Shown piece after piece: positions 7,011 through 14,574 of a stretch of 18,881 nucleotides of DNA. Source of the DNA: JAOUFP01 sp947085825 (GTDB lineage: Bacteria; Nitrospirota; Thermodesulfovibrionia; Thermodesulfovibrionales; UBA6898); NCBI GenBank assembly GCA_947085825.1, contig CAMTXX010000089.1, positions 1 to 18,881 on the forward strand, in the 5' to 3' direction. Numbering within the stretch: the first letter of the stretch is position 1; each line of letters begins with the position of its first letter. A program made the translations under genes and the position numbers. The notes beneath the pieces were generated by a model. It ran no database searches. It was not told the origin of the DNA and saw only the letters and a list, made by a program, of their open reading frames with translations.

Positions 7011-7096
7011 ATTCCCCCTTAATAAAGGGGGTTAGGGGGTTGTAACGAACTGGGAAAAAGCACAACCCCCTTTGTCCCCCTTTCTTAAGGGGGAAT
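7011..7096. repeat. CCCCCTTAA-type inverted-repeat element between trpA and accD
   Basis: The left arm at 7011-7043 (ATTCCCCCTTAATAAAGGGG...) and the right arm at 7062-7096 are near-perfect inverted copies with a 2-nt length difference, around an 18-nt centre. Each arm also contains its own CCCCCTT/AAGGGGG hairpin. This structure is typical of dispersed MITE-like repeats. If transcribed, the hairpin could reduce read-through from trpBA into accD or stabilise the trpBA message end; this is inference. Confidence 0.8.
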
Positions 7097-7189
7097 TTTA
7101 GATATTTGATGCGTCGTCTAAAAAGTGACGCTGTAGTAATAAGCAGAGGGACGAAACAGATAATTAGCAGACAAGGAACAGGTTATTTT

Positions 7190-8023
7190 ATGGCGTGGTT
7201 TAAGAAGAGCAAAGAACTTAAAATAGATAAAAAGGTCAAGATCCCCGAGGGACTGTGGGTGAAGTGCGACAGTTGCAAGGAGATAATATACAAGAAGGAA
7301 ATCGATAAGAACCTCAGGATATGCCCTAAATGCAATTATCATTTCAGGATAAGCGCCAGAGAACGTATTAATCTCCTTGCTGACGAAGGAAGTTTTGTTG
7401 AGATTAATTCCGGCCTGACCTCGAATGACCCGCTGAGCTTTAAAGACAAGATACCGTACAAGGACAGGCTTGAGGAAAACAGGAAGAAGAGCGGACTTGA
7501 AGATGCCGCCATCTCAGGTGAGGCGATGGTAGAGGGGCGTCCTGTAATCATGGTAATCATGGACTTTGCGTTTATGGGCGGAAGCATGGGGTCTGTTGTC
7601 GGAGAAAAGGTCATGAGGGCGGCAGAGGCTGCGCTCGATAAAAAAATACCCCTGATAACCGTTGCTTCCTCCGGTGGAGCGAGGATGCAGGAAGGCATAT
7701 TCTCGTTGATGCAGATGGCCAGGGTATCGGCGGCAATAGCAAAACTGAATGAGAGCGGAATCCTGTATATTTCGATACTCGCTGATCCCACTTTCGGAGG
7801 CGTGACCGCCAGCTTTGCCATGCTTGGAGATATCATCATTGCTGAACCTAAGAGCCTTATCGGTTTTGCAGGCCCCCGGGTAATAGAACAGACGATCAAA
7901 CAGCAGCTTTCCGAGGATTTTCAGAGGGCGGAGTTTCTCCTTGATCATGGGATGATTGACATTGTCGTTGACAGGAAAGAACTGAAAAAGATTGTCGGCC
8001 GCATTATCGGACTGCTTACATGA
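7190..8023 (+). CDS. accD: Acetyl-CoA carboxylase carboxyltransferase subunit beta
   Basis: AccD with AccA transfers the carboxyl group from carboxybiotin to acetyl-CoA, giving malonyl-CoA, the first committed step of fatty acid synthesis. From ATG 7190 the protein is 277 residues. The N-terminal zinc ribbon has C26, C29, C45 and C48, as in bacterial AccD. The crotonase-like carboxyltransferase core shows VASSGGARMQEG, DPTFGGVTASFAMLGD and GFAGPRVIEQTI. The frame extends upstream to 7106 into repeat-flanking sequence, but MAWFKKSKEL is the usual AccD start and AAGGAACAGG lies just upstream (7173-7182). accA is not in the window. The gene overlaps folC by ATGA. Confidence 0.95.
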   Translation: MAWFKKSKELKIDKKVKIPEGLWVKCDSCKEIIYKKEIDKNLRICPKCNYHFRISARERINLLADEGSFVEINSGLTSNDPLSFKDKIPYKDRLEENRKKSGLEDAAISGEAMVEGRPVIMVIMDFAFMGGSMGSVVGEKVMRAAEAALDKKIPLITVASSGGARMQEGIFSLMQMARVSAAIAKLNESGILYISILADPTFGGVTASFAMLGDIIIAEPKSLIGFAGPRVIEQTIKQQLSEDFQRAEFLLDHGMIDIVVDRKELKKIVGRIIGLLT

Positions 8024-9327
8024 GGTATGAAAACACGATAGAGTACCTGTACGGCCTCCAGAAGCACGGGATGAAATTCGGTCTTGATAACATCAGGCGG
8101 CTGATGTCTGTATTGGGAGAACCGCACAAGTCATTTTCTTCGATACATGTGGCAGGCACTAACGGCAAAGGCTCGACTTCAGCTATGATTGAAGCCATGC
8201 TCCGCACAAAAGGGGGCGTAACAGGACTTTTTACTTCTCCCCATCTGGTGAGTTTCACTGAAAGAATAAGGGTCAACGGACAGGAGATATCGGCAGAAGC
8301 TGTCATAGAACTTGCAGATGAGGTCAGGAAGGCTGTCTCAGGGCTTGAAGATTTCAGCCCCACTTTTTTTGAGGTAGTGACTGCGATGGCCTTTTTGTAC
8401 TTCAGAAAAATGAAGGTGCAATGGGCAGTGGTTGAGGCCGGCATGGGCGGCAGACTGGATGCAACTAACATCATCCTGCCGGAAGTTTCCGTTATTACCA
8501 GCATAGGGATGGACCATAGCGAGTTTCTCGGTGATACCCTGGAGGCCATAGCCAGGGAAAAAGCAGGCATAATCAAACAGGGTGTGCCTCTGGTAACTGC
8601 TGAACAACGGCCGGAGGTGATGGGAGTTATTCAGCAGCGGTGTGATGAGTCCGGCACTCCTCTTTTCCGGTATAATTCCGAGTTTTCCTCAGAACGGGCC
8701 TCAGACAAAACAGATGCGGTTTTTCTTCATTATCGGGGAAGCAGGGAATACAGGGATGTCGGCTTGTCTCTGGCAGGGGAACATCAGATAAGCAATGCGG
8801 CCTTGGCGATCAAGGCGGTTGAAATCATATCAGAAAAATTTCCAGAGATGGATCGCGACATCAGAAAAGGTCTAAGCAGGGTGAGGTGGCCGGGCAGACT
8901 CGAAATGATAAAGGAAAATCCTCCGGTGCTTATTGACGGGGCCCACAATCCCCAGGCAGCAGCGGTGCTTTCTTCATACCTCAGAGAGTTATTGGGCGTG
9001 AAATTTCAAAGGATAATCTTGGTTGTCGGAGTGATGGCTGATAAGGACATCTCGGGAATACTGAAACCCCTGCTCCCCCTGGCATCTGAAATACTCTTTG
9101 CTTCCCCTGCATATGGCAGAGCGGCTTCAGTGGAAAAACTTGCGGCTGTTGCAACAGACATGGGACATGCTTCAAAAAGTTCAGATACTGTTGCAGAGGC
9201 GCTGGATATGGCTGAAAGCCTTTATGAGAAAGGAGATCTTATAGTCGTTACCGGTTCGTTCTATACCATTGGTGAGGCGAAAGAGGCGGTTGGTCATAAA
9301 GGAGTGCTTGGGAGACTCAGGGAATGA
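8020..9327 (+). CDS. folC: Bifunctional dihydrofolate synthase / folylpolyglutamate synthase
   Basis: FolC adds L-glutamate to dihydropteroate and then to reduced folates, using ATP, in the cytosol. The 435-residue protein has the Mur-ligase-like layout: the P-loop GTNGKGS at residues 46-52, TSPHLVSFTERIRVNG, GMGGRLDATN, ITSIGMDHSEFLG, EKAGIIKQG, and DGAHNP at 306-311 in the C-terminal domain. The ATG at 8020 overlaps the accD stop and the TGA overlaps the lptD start, so the three genes are tightly coupled. An accD-folC pair is a common bacterial arrangement, as in E. coli. Confidence 0.95.
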   Translation: MRYENTIEYLYGLQKHGMKFGLDNIRRLMSVLGEPHKSFSSIHVAGTNGKGSTSAMIEAMLRTKGGVTGLFTSPHLVSFTERIRVNGQEISAEAVIELADEVRKAVSGLEDFSPTFFEVVTAMAFLYFRKMKVQWAVVEAGMGGRLDATNIILPEVSVITSIGMDHSEFLGDTLEAIAREKAGIIKQGVPLVTAEQRPEVMGVIQQRCDESGTPLFRYNSEFSSERASDKTDAVFLHYRGSREYRDVGLSLAGEHQISNAALAIKAVEIISEKFPEMDRDIRKGLSRVRWPGRLEMIKENPPVLIDGAHNPQAAAVLSSYLRELLGVKFQRIILVVGVMADKDISGILKPLLPLASEILFASPAYGRAASVEKLAAVATDMGHASKSSDTVAEALDMAESLYEKGDLIVVTGSFYTIGEAKEAVGHKGVLGRLRE

Positions 9328-11291
9328 CAGAATTAAGATTTTTGCAAAAGCCTTTTCTGTTAATTGTTTTACTCTGTGCTGTCTGCCTGTTATTCTTTCC
9401 TGAATACAGCTTTGCAGTGGAGACAGAGACGACGATCACTGCCGATACTCTTGAGTATTTCAGCGAGACTAAGAAGTATGTGGCAAAAGGGGCAGTGGAG
9501 ATTAAACAGGAAGATACTGTTATTACCGCTGAGGAAATTACATACTATGAATCTACCTCCGATATTACTGCACATGGTAACGTAAATTACCATGATTCCG
9601 ACACCTCTATGGAAGCCGGGAAGGCTGAATTAAATATTGAAAGCAAAACAGGCAAGCTGTTTGATGCCGGCATCTTTTATGCAAAAGACAACTATCATCT
9701 TTCAGGCATGGAAATAGAGAAAAGAGGGGAGAATTCTTATTACAGCCCATCGGCAGCGTTTACAACCTGTGATGCCCCGGTGCCTGCCTGGTGTTTCAGG
9801 GGAAAAAACGTGGATGTCATTCTCGGAGAGAGGGTAAAGGCAAAAGATGTCTCTTTCAGGATAAAAAATGTACCGGTTTTGTACGCGCCTTATTTATGGG
9901 TCCCTATACTTACAACGAGACAGTCTGGATTTCTTATGCCTGGAATCAGCCAGAGTGAATCACGCGGTTTTGGACTGAATATCCCTTTTTTCTGGGCGAT
10001 ATCTGAAAACAGGGACGCCACTTTTATACTTGATATATACAGCAAACGGGGTATAGGCAAAGGCATGGAATACCGCTTTGTTGAGCCAGGCGGCATAAGG
10101 GGATACTGGTGGGCATATCATATCAGGGACACTGAACTGAGCAAGGATTTCTGGGAACTGAAAGGGCTCTATGAAAACCGCCCTGCCGGCAGACTCGGCA
10201 GTCTCCTGAATATCAATATTCTGAATGAAAAGGATTTTTACCAGACATTCAGCGCTCATCTTGAGACAAGGACACAGCGTTTTCTCGAGTCTACAGGTGA
10301 GCTGAATATGCCCTTGAAAAATTCGAGGCTCTACCTGCTTGCACAGTACTGGATAGATCTGAAGCATGATACAGAGACTGTTCCTCAGAAACTGCCTGAG
10401 GCAGGATATGTTTTAAACTATACGAAGTTCGGCAGTTCTCTGTTTTCCGTTTCTGCTACTGCTGCAAACATGTGGAGGGATGGCGGTTTGTCAGCCAGAA
10501 GAATAGACCTCTATCCGAAACTTCTGCATTCTTTCGGCAAGGATTTTGTTGTTTCGCAGACTGCGGCTGTCAGGGCAACGGCTTATTCCTTTTCCCGGGA
10601 CGAAACAATAGACAGGGGTCTTCAGAGGACTGCGTTTGAATATAATGCAGTTGGCCATACAAGGCTGTACCGGAAGTATGGTTCTTTTTTGCATGTAATT
10701 GAGCCCTCGGCAAGATACCATTTTATAGCAAGCTCTGAAAATGACCTGCCGGTTTTTGATGCTTCGGAACTTTTCAGAAAAACCTCACGGATTGAACTTG
10801 GCCTGTTAAACAGGATAATAAGCGGCGGCAACGAAGTGGCCGCAATGAGGCTCACACAGGAAATAGAAACCTATAACGGCGACCGTCCGTTTCTCCCGCT
10901 GAGATTGGAGTTGGGGATAAACAAAGGTGTCCCGATAAAGCTTGAGGCCTCGTATAACACTTATACGGGCAGGTTCGAGACAATAAGTTCAGATATCAGC
11001 ATGCGTGTTTTTGAAACAAACCTTGCCTTTGGCCAGAGATATAACAGGGCGGAAAATATCATGCTTTACAAGGCGGGCTTAGGTTTTAGTCCTCATAAGC
11101 GTGTGCAGGTCAGCAGCAGCATATGGTATGACGCAAAAGGCGGGGGTGTAAGAGACATGAATATTACCCTGAGGTATCAGAGGCAGTGCTGGGGACTGAG
11201 ATTTGAGGTGACAAAAAAGCCCGGCGATTATACCATGCTGGTGATGTTCGAACTGGCTGGCCTGAATCAGGAATCTTCAGAGGAGAATTGA
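9324..11291 (+). CDS. lptD: LPS-assembly protein LptD
   Basis: LptD is the outer-membrane beta-barrel that, with LptE, inserts lipopolysaccharide into the outer leaflet. The 655-residue protein starts with a clear signal peptide: basic residues, a hydrophobic stretch at about 11-26 and a probable cleavage after PEYSFA near residue 31. An OstA/LptA-like beta-jellyroll follows at about 36-130 (ITADTLEYFSETKKYVAKG...). A conserved FTTCDAPVPAWCF segment carries C149 and C157. The barrel is at about 180-650, starting VPVLYAPYLWVPI...RQSGFLMPGI. A further Cys lies near residue 625 in the last strands, so disulfide pairing may differ from the four-Cys E. coli protein. It is the last gene of cluster A and overlaps folC by ATGA. 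Confidence 0.92.
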   Translation: MTELRFLQKPFLLIVLLCAVCLLFFPEYSFAVETETTITADTLEYFSETKKYVAKGAVEIKQEDTVITAEEITYYESTSDITAHGNVNYHDSDTSMEAGKAELNIESKTGKLFDAGIFYAKDNYHLSGMEIEKRGENSYYSPSAAFTTCDAPVPAWCFRGKNVDVILGERVKAKDVSFRIKNVPVLYAPYLWVPILTTRQSGFLMPGISQSESRGFGLNIPFFWAISENRDATFILDIYSKRGIGKGMEYRFVEPGGIRGYWWAYHIRDTELSKDFWELKGLYENRPAGRLGSLLNINILNEKDFYQTFSAHLETRTQRFLESTGELNMPLKNSRLYLLAQYWIDLKHDTETVPQKLPEAGYVLNYTKFGSSLFSVSATAANMWRDGGLSARRIDLYPKLLHSFGKDFVVSQTAAVRATAYSFSRDETIDRGLQRTAFEYNAVGHTRLYRKYGSFLHVIEPSARYHFIASSENDLPVFDASELFRKTSRIELGLLNRIISGGNEVAAMRLTQEIETYNGDRPFLPLRLELGINKGVPIKLEASYNTYTGRFETISSDISMRVFETNLAFGQRYNRAENIMLYKAGLGFSPHKRVQVSSSIWYDAKGGGVRDMNITLRYQRQCWGLRFEVTKKPGDYTMLVMFELAGLNQESSEEN

Positions 11292-11297
11292 TATTTG

Positions 11298-11396
11298 ACC
11301 ACAGCCAAAAGTAGGGAACAGAGAAAAAGTTTTCTCACTGTTTGAAAAATGCATTTCTCTGTGTTCTCGCTTAAAGCGCCTACTTTTGGCTGTGGT
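11298..11396. repeat. Long hairpin with perfect 18-bp arms after lptD
   Basis: ACCACAGCCAAAAGTAGG at 11298-11315 is exactly complementary to 11379-11396. The next bases also partly pair (GAACAGAGAAA with TTTCTCTGTGTTC at 11354-11366). The arms begin 6 nt after the lptD stop. There is no T-run directly after the 3' arm, so a standard Rho-independent terminator is not clear. It may be another dispersed element or a transcript-end hairpin. Confidence 0.7.
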
Positions 11397-11446
11397 TAAT
11401 CGCCTTTCCAGAATTGGATTAATTTTTTCCCGCTTCTTATCTATAT

Positions 11447-11477
11447 CTTTAAATTATTCTTCGATTTAAAGTAAAAT
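11447..11477 (+). promoter_or_regulatory. Candidate promoter and operator-like repeat upstream of the thrC-like gene
   Basis: CTTTAAAT (11447-11454) and ATTTAAAG (11464-11471) form a perfect 8-bp inverted repeat with a 9-nt centre. It abuts a TAAAAT -10-like hexamer at 11472-11477. The -35 region (TTAAAT at 11449-11454) matches consensus poorly and lies inside the repeat, as expected of a regulated promoter. This would drive the cluster B operon. The rest of the 216-nt gap holds the hairpin at 11298-11396 and AT-rich sequence. Confidence 0.35.
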
Positions 11478-11507
11478 ACATATCTTAATATCTGGGAGGT
11501 GGATACT

Positions 11508-12743
11508 ATGGGACATATAAAAGGTCTGAAATGCAGAGAGTGCGGCAGGGAATACCCTGTTGATCCTATATACGTTTGTGAATTCTGTTTTGGCCCCCTT
11601 GAAGTGGCTTACGATTATAAGAGCATAGCCAAGGCGATAAACAGGAAGAAGATAGAAAAACGTCCGCAGAATCTCTGGCGCTACCGGGAGCTGCTCCCGA
11701 TTGACGGCGAGCCCCAGGTCGGACTGCATTCAGGGTATACGCCGCTTGTAAAGGCAGACAAGCTTGCGAAGGCGCTGGGAATTGATGAACTCTATATAAA
11801 GGACGATACAGTTGTGCACCCTACGCTTTCGTTTAAAGACAGGGTCGTCTCGATAGCCCTGACCAAGGCAAAGGAATTCGGCTTTGATACGGTCGCCTGC
11901 GCATCCACGGGTAATCTGGCGCATTCCGTCTCTGCCCACGGCGCAAGTTCCGGTTTCAAACGTTTCATCTTTATCCCCGCAACACTTGAGGCGAGCAAGA
12001 TTGTGGCTTCGCTCGTCTATGAGCCGAACCTTATCGCGGTTGACGGCAACTACGACGAGGTCAACAGGCTTTGCAGCGAGGTGGCGAATAAATACCGCTG
12101 GGCCTTTGTGAATATAAATATTCGGCCTTTTTATGCGGAGGGGTCAAAGACGATCGGCTATGAAATTGTTGAACAGCTTGGATGGAAGGCTCCGGACAAT
12201 GTTGTAGTGCCTTGCGCCAGCGGTTCTCTGCTCACCAAGGTGTGGAAGAGTTTCAAGGAGTTTAAGGAGGTCGGCATCCTGAAGGAACTGGATACAAAAG
12301 TCTTTGCTGCCCAGGCCACGGGATGTTCACCGATTGCTGTTGCCATAAAGTCAGGCACTGATGTGATCAGGCCGGTGAAACCGAACACGATAGCGAAATC
12401 CCTTGCGATCGGCAATCCTGCGGACGGCTTCTACGCAGCACAGGTCGTCAGGGAGACAGGAGGTTATGCTGAGGATGTCTCTGATCAGGAGATCATCGAC
12501 GCTATTAAGCTTCTGGCCAGGACTGAGGGCATCTTTGCAGAGACTGCAGGCGGCGTTACCCTGGCGAGCACAAAGAAACTCATCGAGACAGGCAAGCTCA
12601 GCAGGGAAGGGGTCACGGTGATATGTATAACCGGCAACGGCCTGAAGACCCAGGAGGCCTTGCAGGGGCATGTTGCCTCACCGCATTATATTAAACCGAA
12701 CCTGGCCTCTTTTGAAGAGGTACTGGGGAAGATACAAAAATAA
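11508..12743 (+). CDS. Divergent threonine-synthase-like PLP enzyme with N-terminal zinc ribbon
   Basis: This 411-residue fold-type II PLP enzyme would be annotated as threonine synthase (O-phosphohomoserine to threonine plus phosphate). An N-terminal zinc ribbon has C9, C12, C24 and C27. The PLP lysine is K110 in HPTLSFKDRVVS, and the phosphate-binding loop is CASTGNLAHSVSAHG. A GNGLKT motif near the C-terminus is conserved. The active-site loop differs from the canonical NPTGSFKDRGM seen in the second threonine synthase of the same cluster (K62 there). ATG 11508 is chosen over an in-frame GTG at 11499 because GGGAGGTG at 11494-11501 overlaps the GTG and sits 6 nt before the ATG. The next gene is a sulfur carrier, so its nucleophile may be sulfur rather than water. 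The enzyme family is sure; the substrate is not. Confidence 0.85.
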   Translation: MGHIKGLKCRECGREYPVDPIYVCEFCFGPLEVAYDYKSIAKAINRKKIEKRPQNLWRYRELLPIDGEPQVGLHSGYTPLVKADKLAKALGIDELYIKDDTVVHPTLSFKDRVVSIALTKAKEFGFDTVACASTGNLAHSVSAHGASSGFKRFIFIPATLEASKIVASLVYEPNLIAVDGNYDEVNRLCSEVANKYRWAFVNINIRPFYAEGSKTIGYEIVEQLGWKAPDNVVVPCASGSLLTKVWKSFKEFKEVGILKELDTKVFAAQATGCSPIAVAIKSGTDVIRPVKPNTIAKSLAIGNPADGFYAAQVVRETGGYAEDVSDQEIIDAIKLLARTEGIFAETAGGVTLASTKKLIETGKLSREGVTVICITGNGLKTQEALQGHVASPHYIKPNLASFEEVLGKIQK

Positions 12744-12769
12744 ATAATTAGTTTAAGGAGGTACGATAC

Positions 12770-13051
12770 ATGGCAGTTAAAGTAAGAATCCCGACGCCGT
12801 TACAGAGGCTTACGCAGGGACAGGAAGAGGTTGAAGGGGCCTCCGGCACGATCATTTCACTTGTAAATGAGCTTGATAAAAAATTCCCCGGGATAGCCGA
12901 GAGGATCTCGGAGAACGGTAAAATAAGAAGGTTTGTCAATATTTACCTCAATGACGAGGACATCCGTTTCCTCAGTGTGGAGGAGACTGTTGTAAAGGAT
13001 GGAGACGAAGTTTCTATTGTGCCTGCTATTGCAGGCGGATTGAAACAGTGA
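12770..13051 (+). CDS. ThiS/MoaD-type ubiquitin-like sulfur carrier with masked Gly-Gly tail
   Basis: This 93-residue beta-grasp protein belongs to the MoaD/ThiS/CysO family, which carries sulfur as a C-terminal Gly-Gly thiocarboxylate after adenylation by a ThiF/MoeB enzyme. The start AVKVRIPTPLQRLTQGQ and the end DGDEVSIVPAIAGGLKQ are typical, but Gly89-Gly90 is followed by Leu-Lys-Gln. Those three residues would have to be removed before activation, as happens for carriers processed by a JAMM/Mec+-type protease. Start ATG 12770 has AAGGAGGT at 12755-12762, 7 nt upstream. It lies 26 nt after the thrC-like gene. No MoeB/ThiF, protease, moaE or thiG gene is present in the window, so a role in molybdopterin or thiamine synthesis has no local support. 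Confidence 0.85.
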   Translation: MAVKVRIPTPLQRLTQGQEEVEGASGTIISLVNELDKKFPGIAERISENGKIRRFVNIYLNDEDIRFLSVEETVVKDGDEVSIVPAIAGGLKQ

Positions 13052-13053
13052 TT

Positions 13054-13113
13054 AGTGTCAGATGCCAGTGTCGGTTTTAAAAATTACTGACACTGTTCAC
13101 GGACACAGACACT
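13054..13113. repeat. Nested inverted repeat between the sulfur-carrier and NIL genes
   Basis: AGTGTC (13054-13059) pairs with GACACT (13108-13113), and CAGTGTC (13066-13072) pairs with GACACTG (13089-13095), around an AT-rich centre. The whole 80-nt gap is this structure plus the ribosome-binding site of the next gene. It resembles a degenerate dispersed AGTGTC repeat. If transcribed, the hairpin could tune translation or stability between the two genes. Confidence 0.55.
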
Positions 13114-13131
13114 ATAAAAACAGGAGGATTT

Positions 13132-13368
13132 ATGAAAAAGAGGGTCAGGCTGACGTTTCCTCAAAATCTGATAAAGGAGCCCGTTATTTTCAATATGGCA
13201 AAACAGTTCAATGTTATGCCGAATATACGGAGGGCGCGGGTTACGGAAACAGTCGGAGAGATGGTGCTGGAACTTGAGGGCGCTGAGGAAGGTCTTGAAA
13301 AAGGAATACAGTGGCTCAGGGAAAAGGGCATCGAGGTTGAACTCGTGGAAGGCGATGTAATAGAGTAG
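13132..13368 (+). CDS. Stand-alone NIL-domain protein
   Basis: This 78-residue protein is a single NIL domain: a ferredoxin-like beta-alpha-beta fold, with RVRLTFPQNLIKEPVI at the start and GIQWLREKGIEVELVEGDVIE at the end. NIL domains occur at the C-terminus of the MetN methionine transporter ATPase, where they sense methionine, and in NIL-ferredoxin proteins linked to homocysteine formation from aspartate semialdehyde. Here there are no cysteines, so the iron-sulfur ferredoxin module is absent. AGGAGG at 13122-13127 gives a strong start at ATG 13132. Its place directly after a sulfur carrier suggests a role in sulfur amino acid synthesis or its sensing, but no biochemical function can be read from the sequence. 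Confidence 0.8.
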   Translation: MKKRVRLTFPQNLIKEPVIFNMAKQFNVMPNIRRARVTETVGEMVLELEGAEEGLEKGIQWLREKGIEVELVEGDVIE

Positions 13369-13387
13369 TTGTAACTGCTTAGGTAGA

Positions 13388-13487
13388 TAGACTGTAGGTG
13401 TTTAGACTGTAAAGTAAAGAAGCAGAAATACGGAATTATTGATGCAGTCCGTCTGCAAAACTAACGGCCTTCAGCCTAAACAACCTG
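13388..13487. repeat. Degenerate inverted-repeat remnant before the canonical thrC
   Basis: TAGACTGTA occurs twice (13388-13396 and 13403-13411). The segment 13391-13411 (ACTGTAGGTGTTTAGACTGTA) is an imperfect inverted copy of 13465-13487 (GGCCTTCAGCCTAAACAACC), with most positions matching. This fits a decayed dispersed repeat that occupies most of the 144-nt gap between the NIL and thrC genes. Confidence 0.45.
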
Positions 13488-13512
13488 AATAATAAGGAGA
13501 AAAAGAATTCGG

Positions 13513-14574
13513 ATGGTCTGGAATGGAATAATCAACGAATACAGGAGTTTTCTTCCTGTTACCGATAAAACACCTGTAATAACATTAAATGAAGGCAACA
13601 CCCCGCTTATCAAGGCTGTAAACCTCGGGCAAAAGGCCGGTCTTGAGCTTGATCTGTACTTTAAATTTGATGGAGCAAATCCAACAGGCTCTTTTAAGGA
13701 CAGGGGGATGACGCTTGCTCTGTCAAAGGCGGTTGAAAACAATGCAAAGGCTGTCATATGCGCTTCCACAGGCAATACATCTGCTGCTGCTGCTGCGTAT
13801 GCAGCCCGGGCCGGCATAAAGGCGATAGTGCTCATCCCTGAGGGGAAGATCGCCATGGGGAAGCTTTCACAGGCGATGGTGCACAATGCCTTTGTCATGC
13901 AGATTAAAGGCAATTTTGATGAAGCGCTCAACATCGTCAAATCGCTGGTGACCAAATATCCTATAACCCTGGTTAATTCAATCAACCCCTACAGGATCGA
14001 GGGACAGAAGTCAGCCGCCTTTGAGATATGTGATCAGCTCGGTTTTTCTCCAAAGTACCATGCGCTTCCCGTAGGCAACGCCGGAAATATTACCGCATAC
14101 TGGAAGGGCTATAAGGAATATAAAAAAGCAGGCAAGACAGAGACGCTCCCGGTCATGCTCGGTTTTCAGGCCGCAGGCGCAGCGCCTATTGTCCTGGGCA
14201 GGGTGGTTGAAAATCCTGAGACAATCGCTACAGCGATACGGATAGGCAATCCTGCAAGCTGGCAGGCTGCCCTGGCTGCGCGCGATGAGTCCGGCGGCAG
14301 GATCGAGTCAGTGACTGATGAAGAGATATTGAACGCCTACAGTATGATAGCGGCAGCAGAAGGAATATTCTGTGAACCTGCCTCTGCTGCGTCCCTGGCC
14401 GGAGTTATAAAACTGCACAGAGAAGGCTATTTCAAACCAGGTGACAGTGTTGTCTGCACACTTACAGGCAACGGCCTTAAGGATCCTGATACTGTGTTTA
14501 AGGTTTCTAAAAAACCGATGCATGTTGAGGCAAACCTGCAGGCAGTAGAAAGTGTTATAAAGGAAATTCTATGA
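13513..14574 (+). CDS. thrC: Threonine synthase (canonical)
   Basis: ThrC converts O-phospho-L-homoserine to L-threonine with PLP, the last step of threonine synthesis. At 353 residues it matches the short bacterial ThrC class, lacking the zinc ribbon of the first copy. The PLP lysine is K62 in NPTGSFKDRGM, the phosphate-binding loop is CASTGNTSAAAAAYAA, and LPVGNAGNITAYW and TLTGNGLKDP are characteristic. AAGGAGA lies at 13494-13500, 12 nt before the ATG, a rather long spacing; no nearer alternative start is evident. It overlaps the next gene by ATGA, tying threonine formation to the putative homoserine kinase. Confidence 0.93.
   Translation: MVWNGIINEYRSFLPVTDKTPVITLNEGNTPLIKAVNLGQKAGLELDLYFKFDGANPTGSFKDRGMTLALSKAVENNAKAVICASTGNTSAAAAAYAARAGIKAIVLIPEGKIAMGKLSQAMVHNAFVMQIKGNFDEALNIVKSLVTKYPITLVNSINPYRIEGQKSAAFEICDQLGFSPKYHALPVGNAGNITAYWKGYKEYKKAGKTETLPVMLGFQAAGAAPIVLGRVVENPETIATAIRIGNPASWQAALAARDESGGRIESVTDEEILNAYSMIAAAEGIFCEPASAASLAGVIKLHREGYFKPGDSVVCTLTGNGLKDPDTVFKVSKKPMHVEANLQAVESVIKEIL

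Noticed and set aside
7106..7189. 28-residue N-terminal extension of AccD
   Set aside because: The extra residues do not resemble AccD and are encoded right beside a hairpin repeat; MAWFKKSKEL at 7190 is the usual AccD start and has a ribosome-binding site.
11499..11507. GTG start three codons before the thrC-like ATG
   Set aside because: The GTG lies inside the GGGAGGTG ribosome-binding site, which is correctly spaced for the ATG at 11508.
11397..11507. Possible riboswitch (for example SAM or lysine type) upstream of cluster B
   Set aside because: The leader is short and AT-rich with no conserved riboswitch core that I can recognise.
13388..13411. Short direct repeats as a possible CRISPR or iteron array
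   Set aside because: Only two 9-nt copies with no regular spacing; better explained as part of a degenerate inverted-repeat element.
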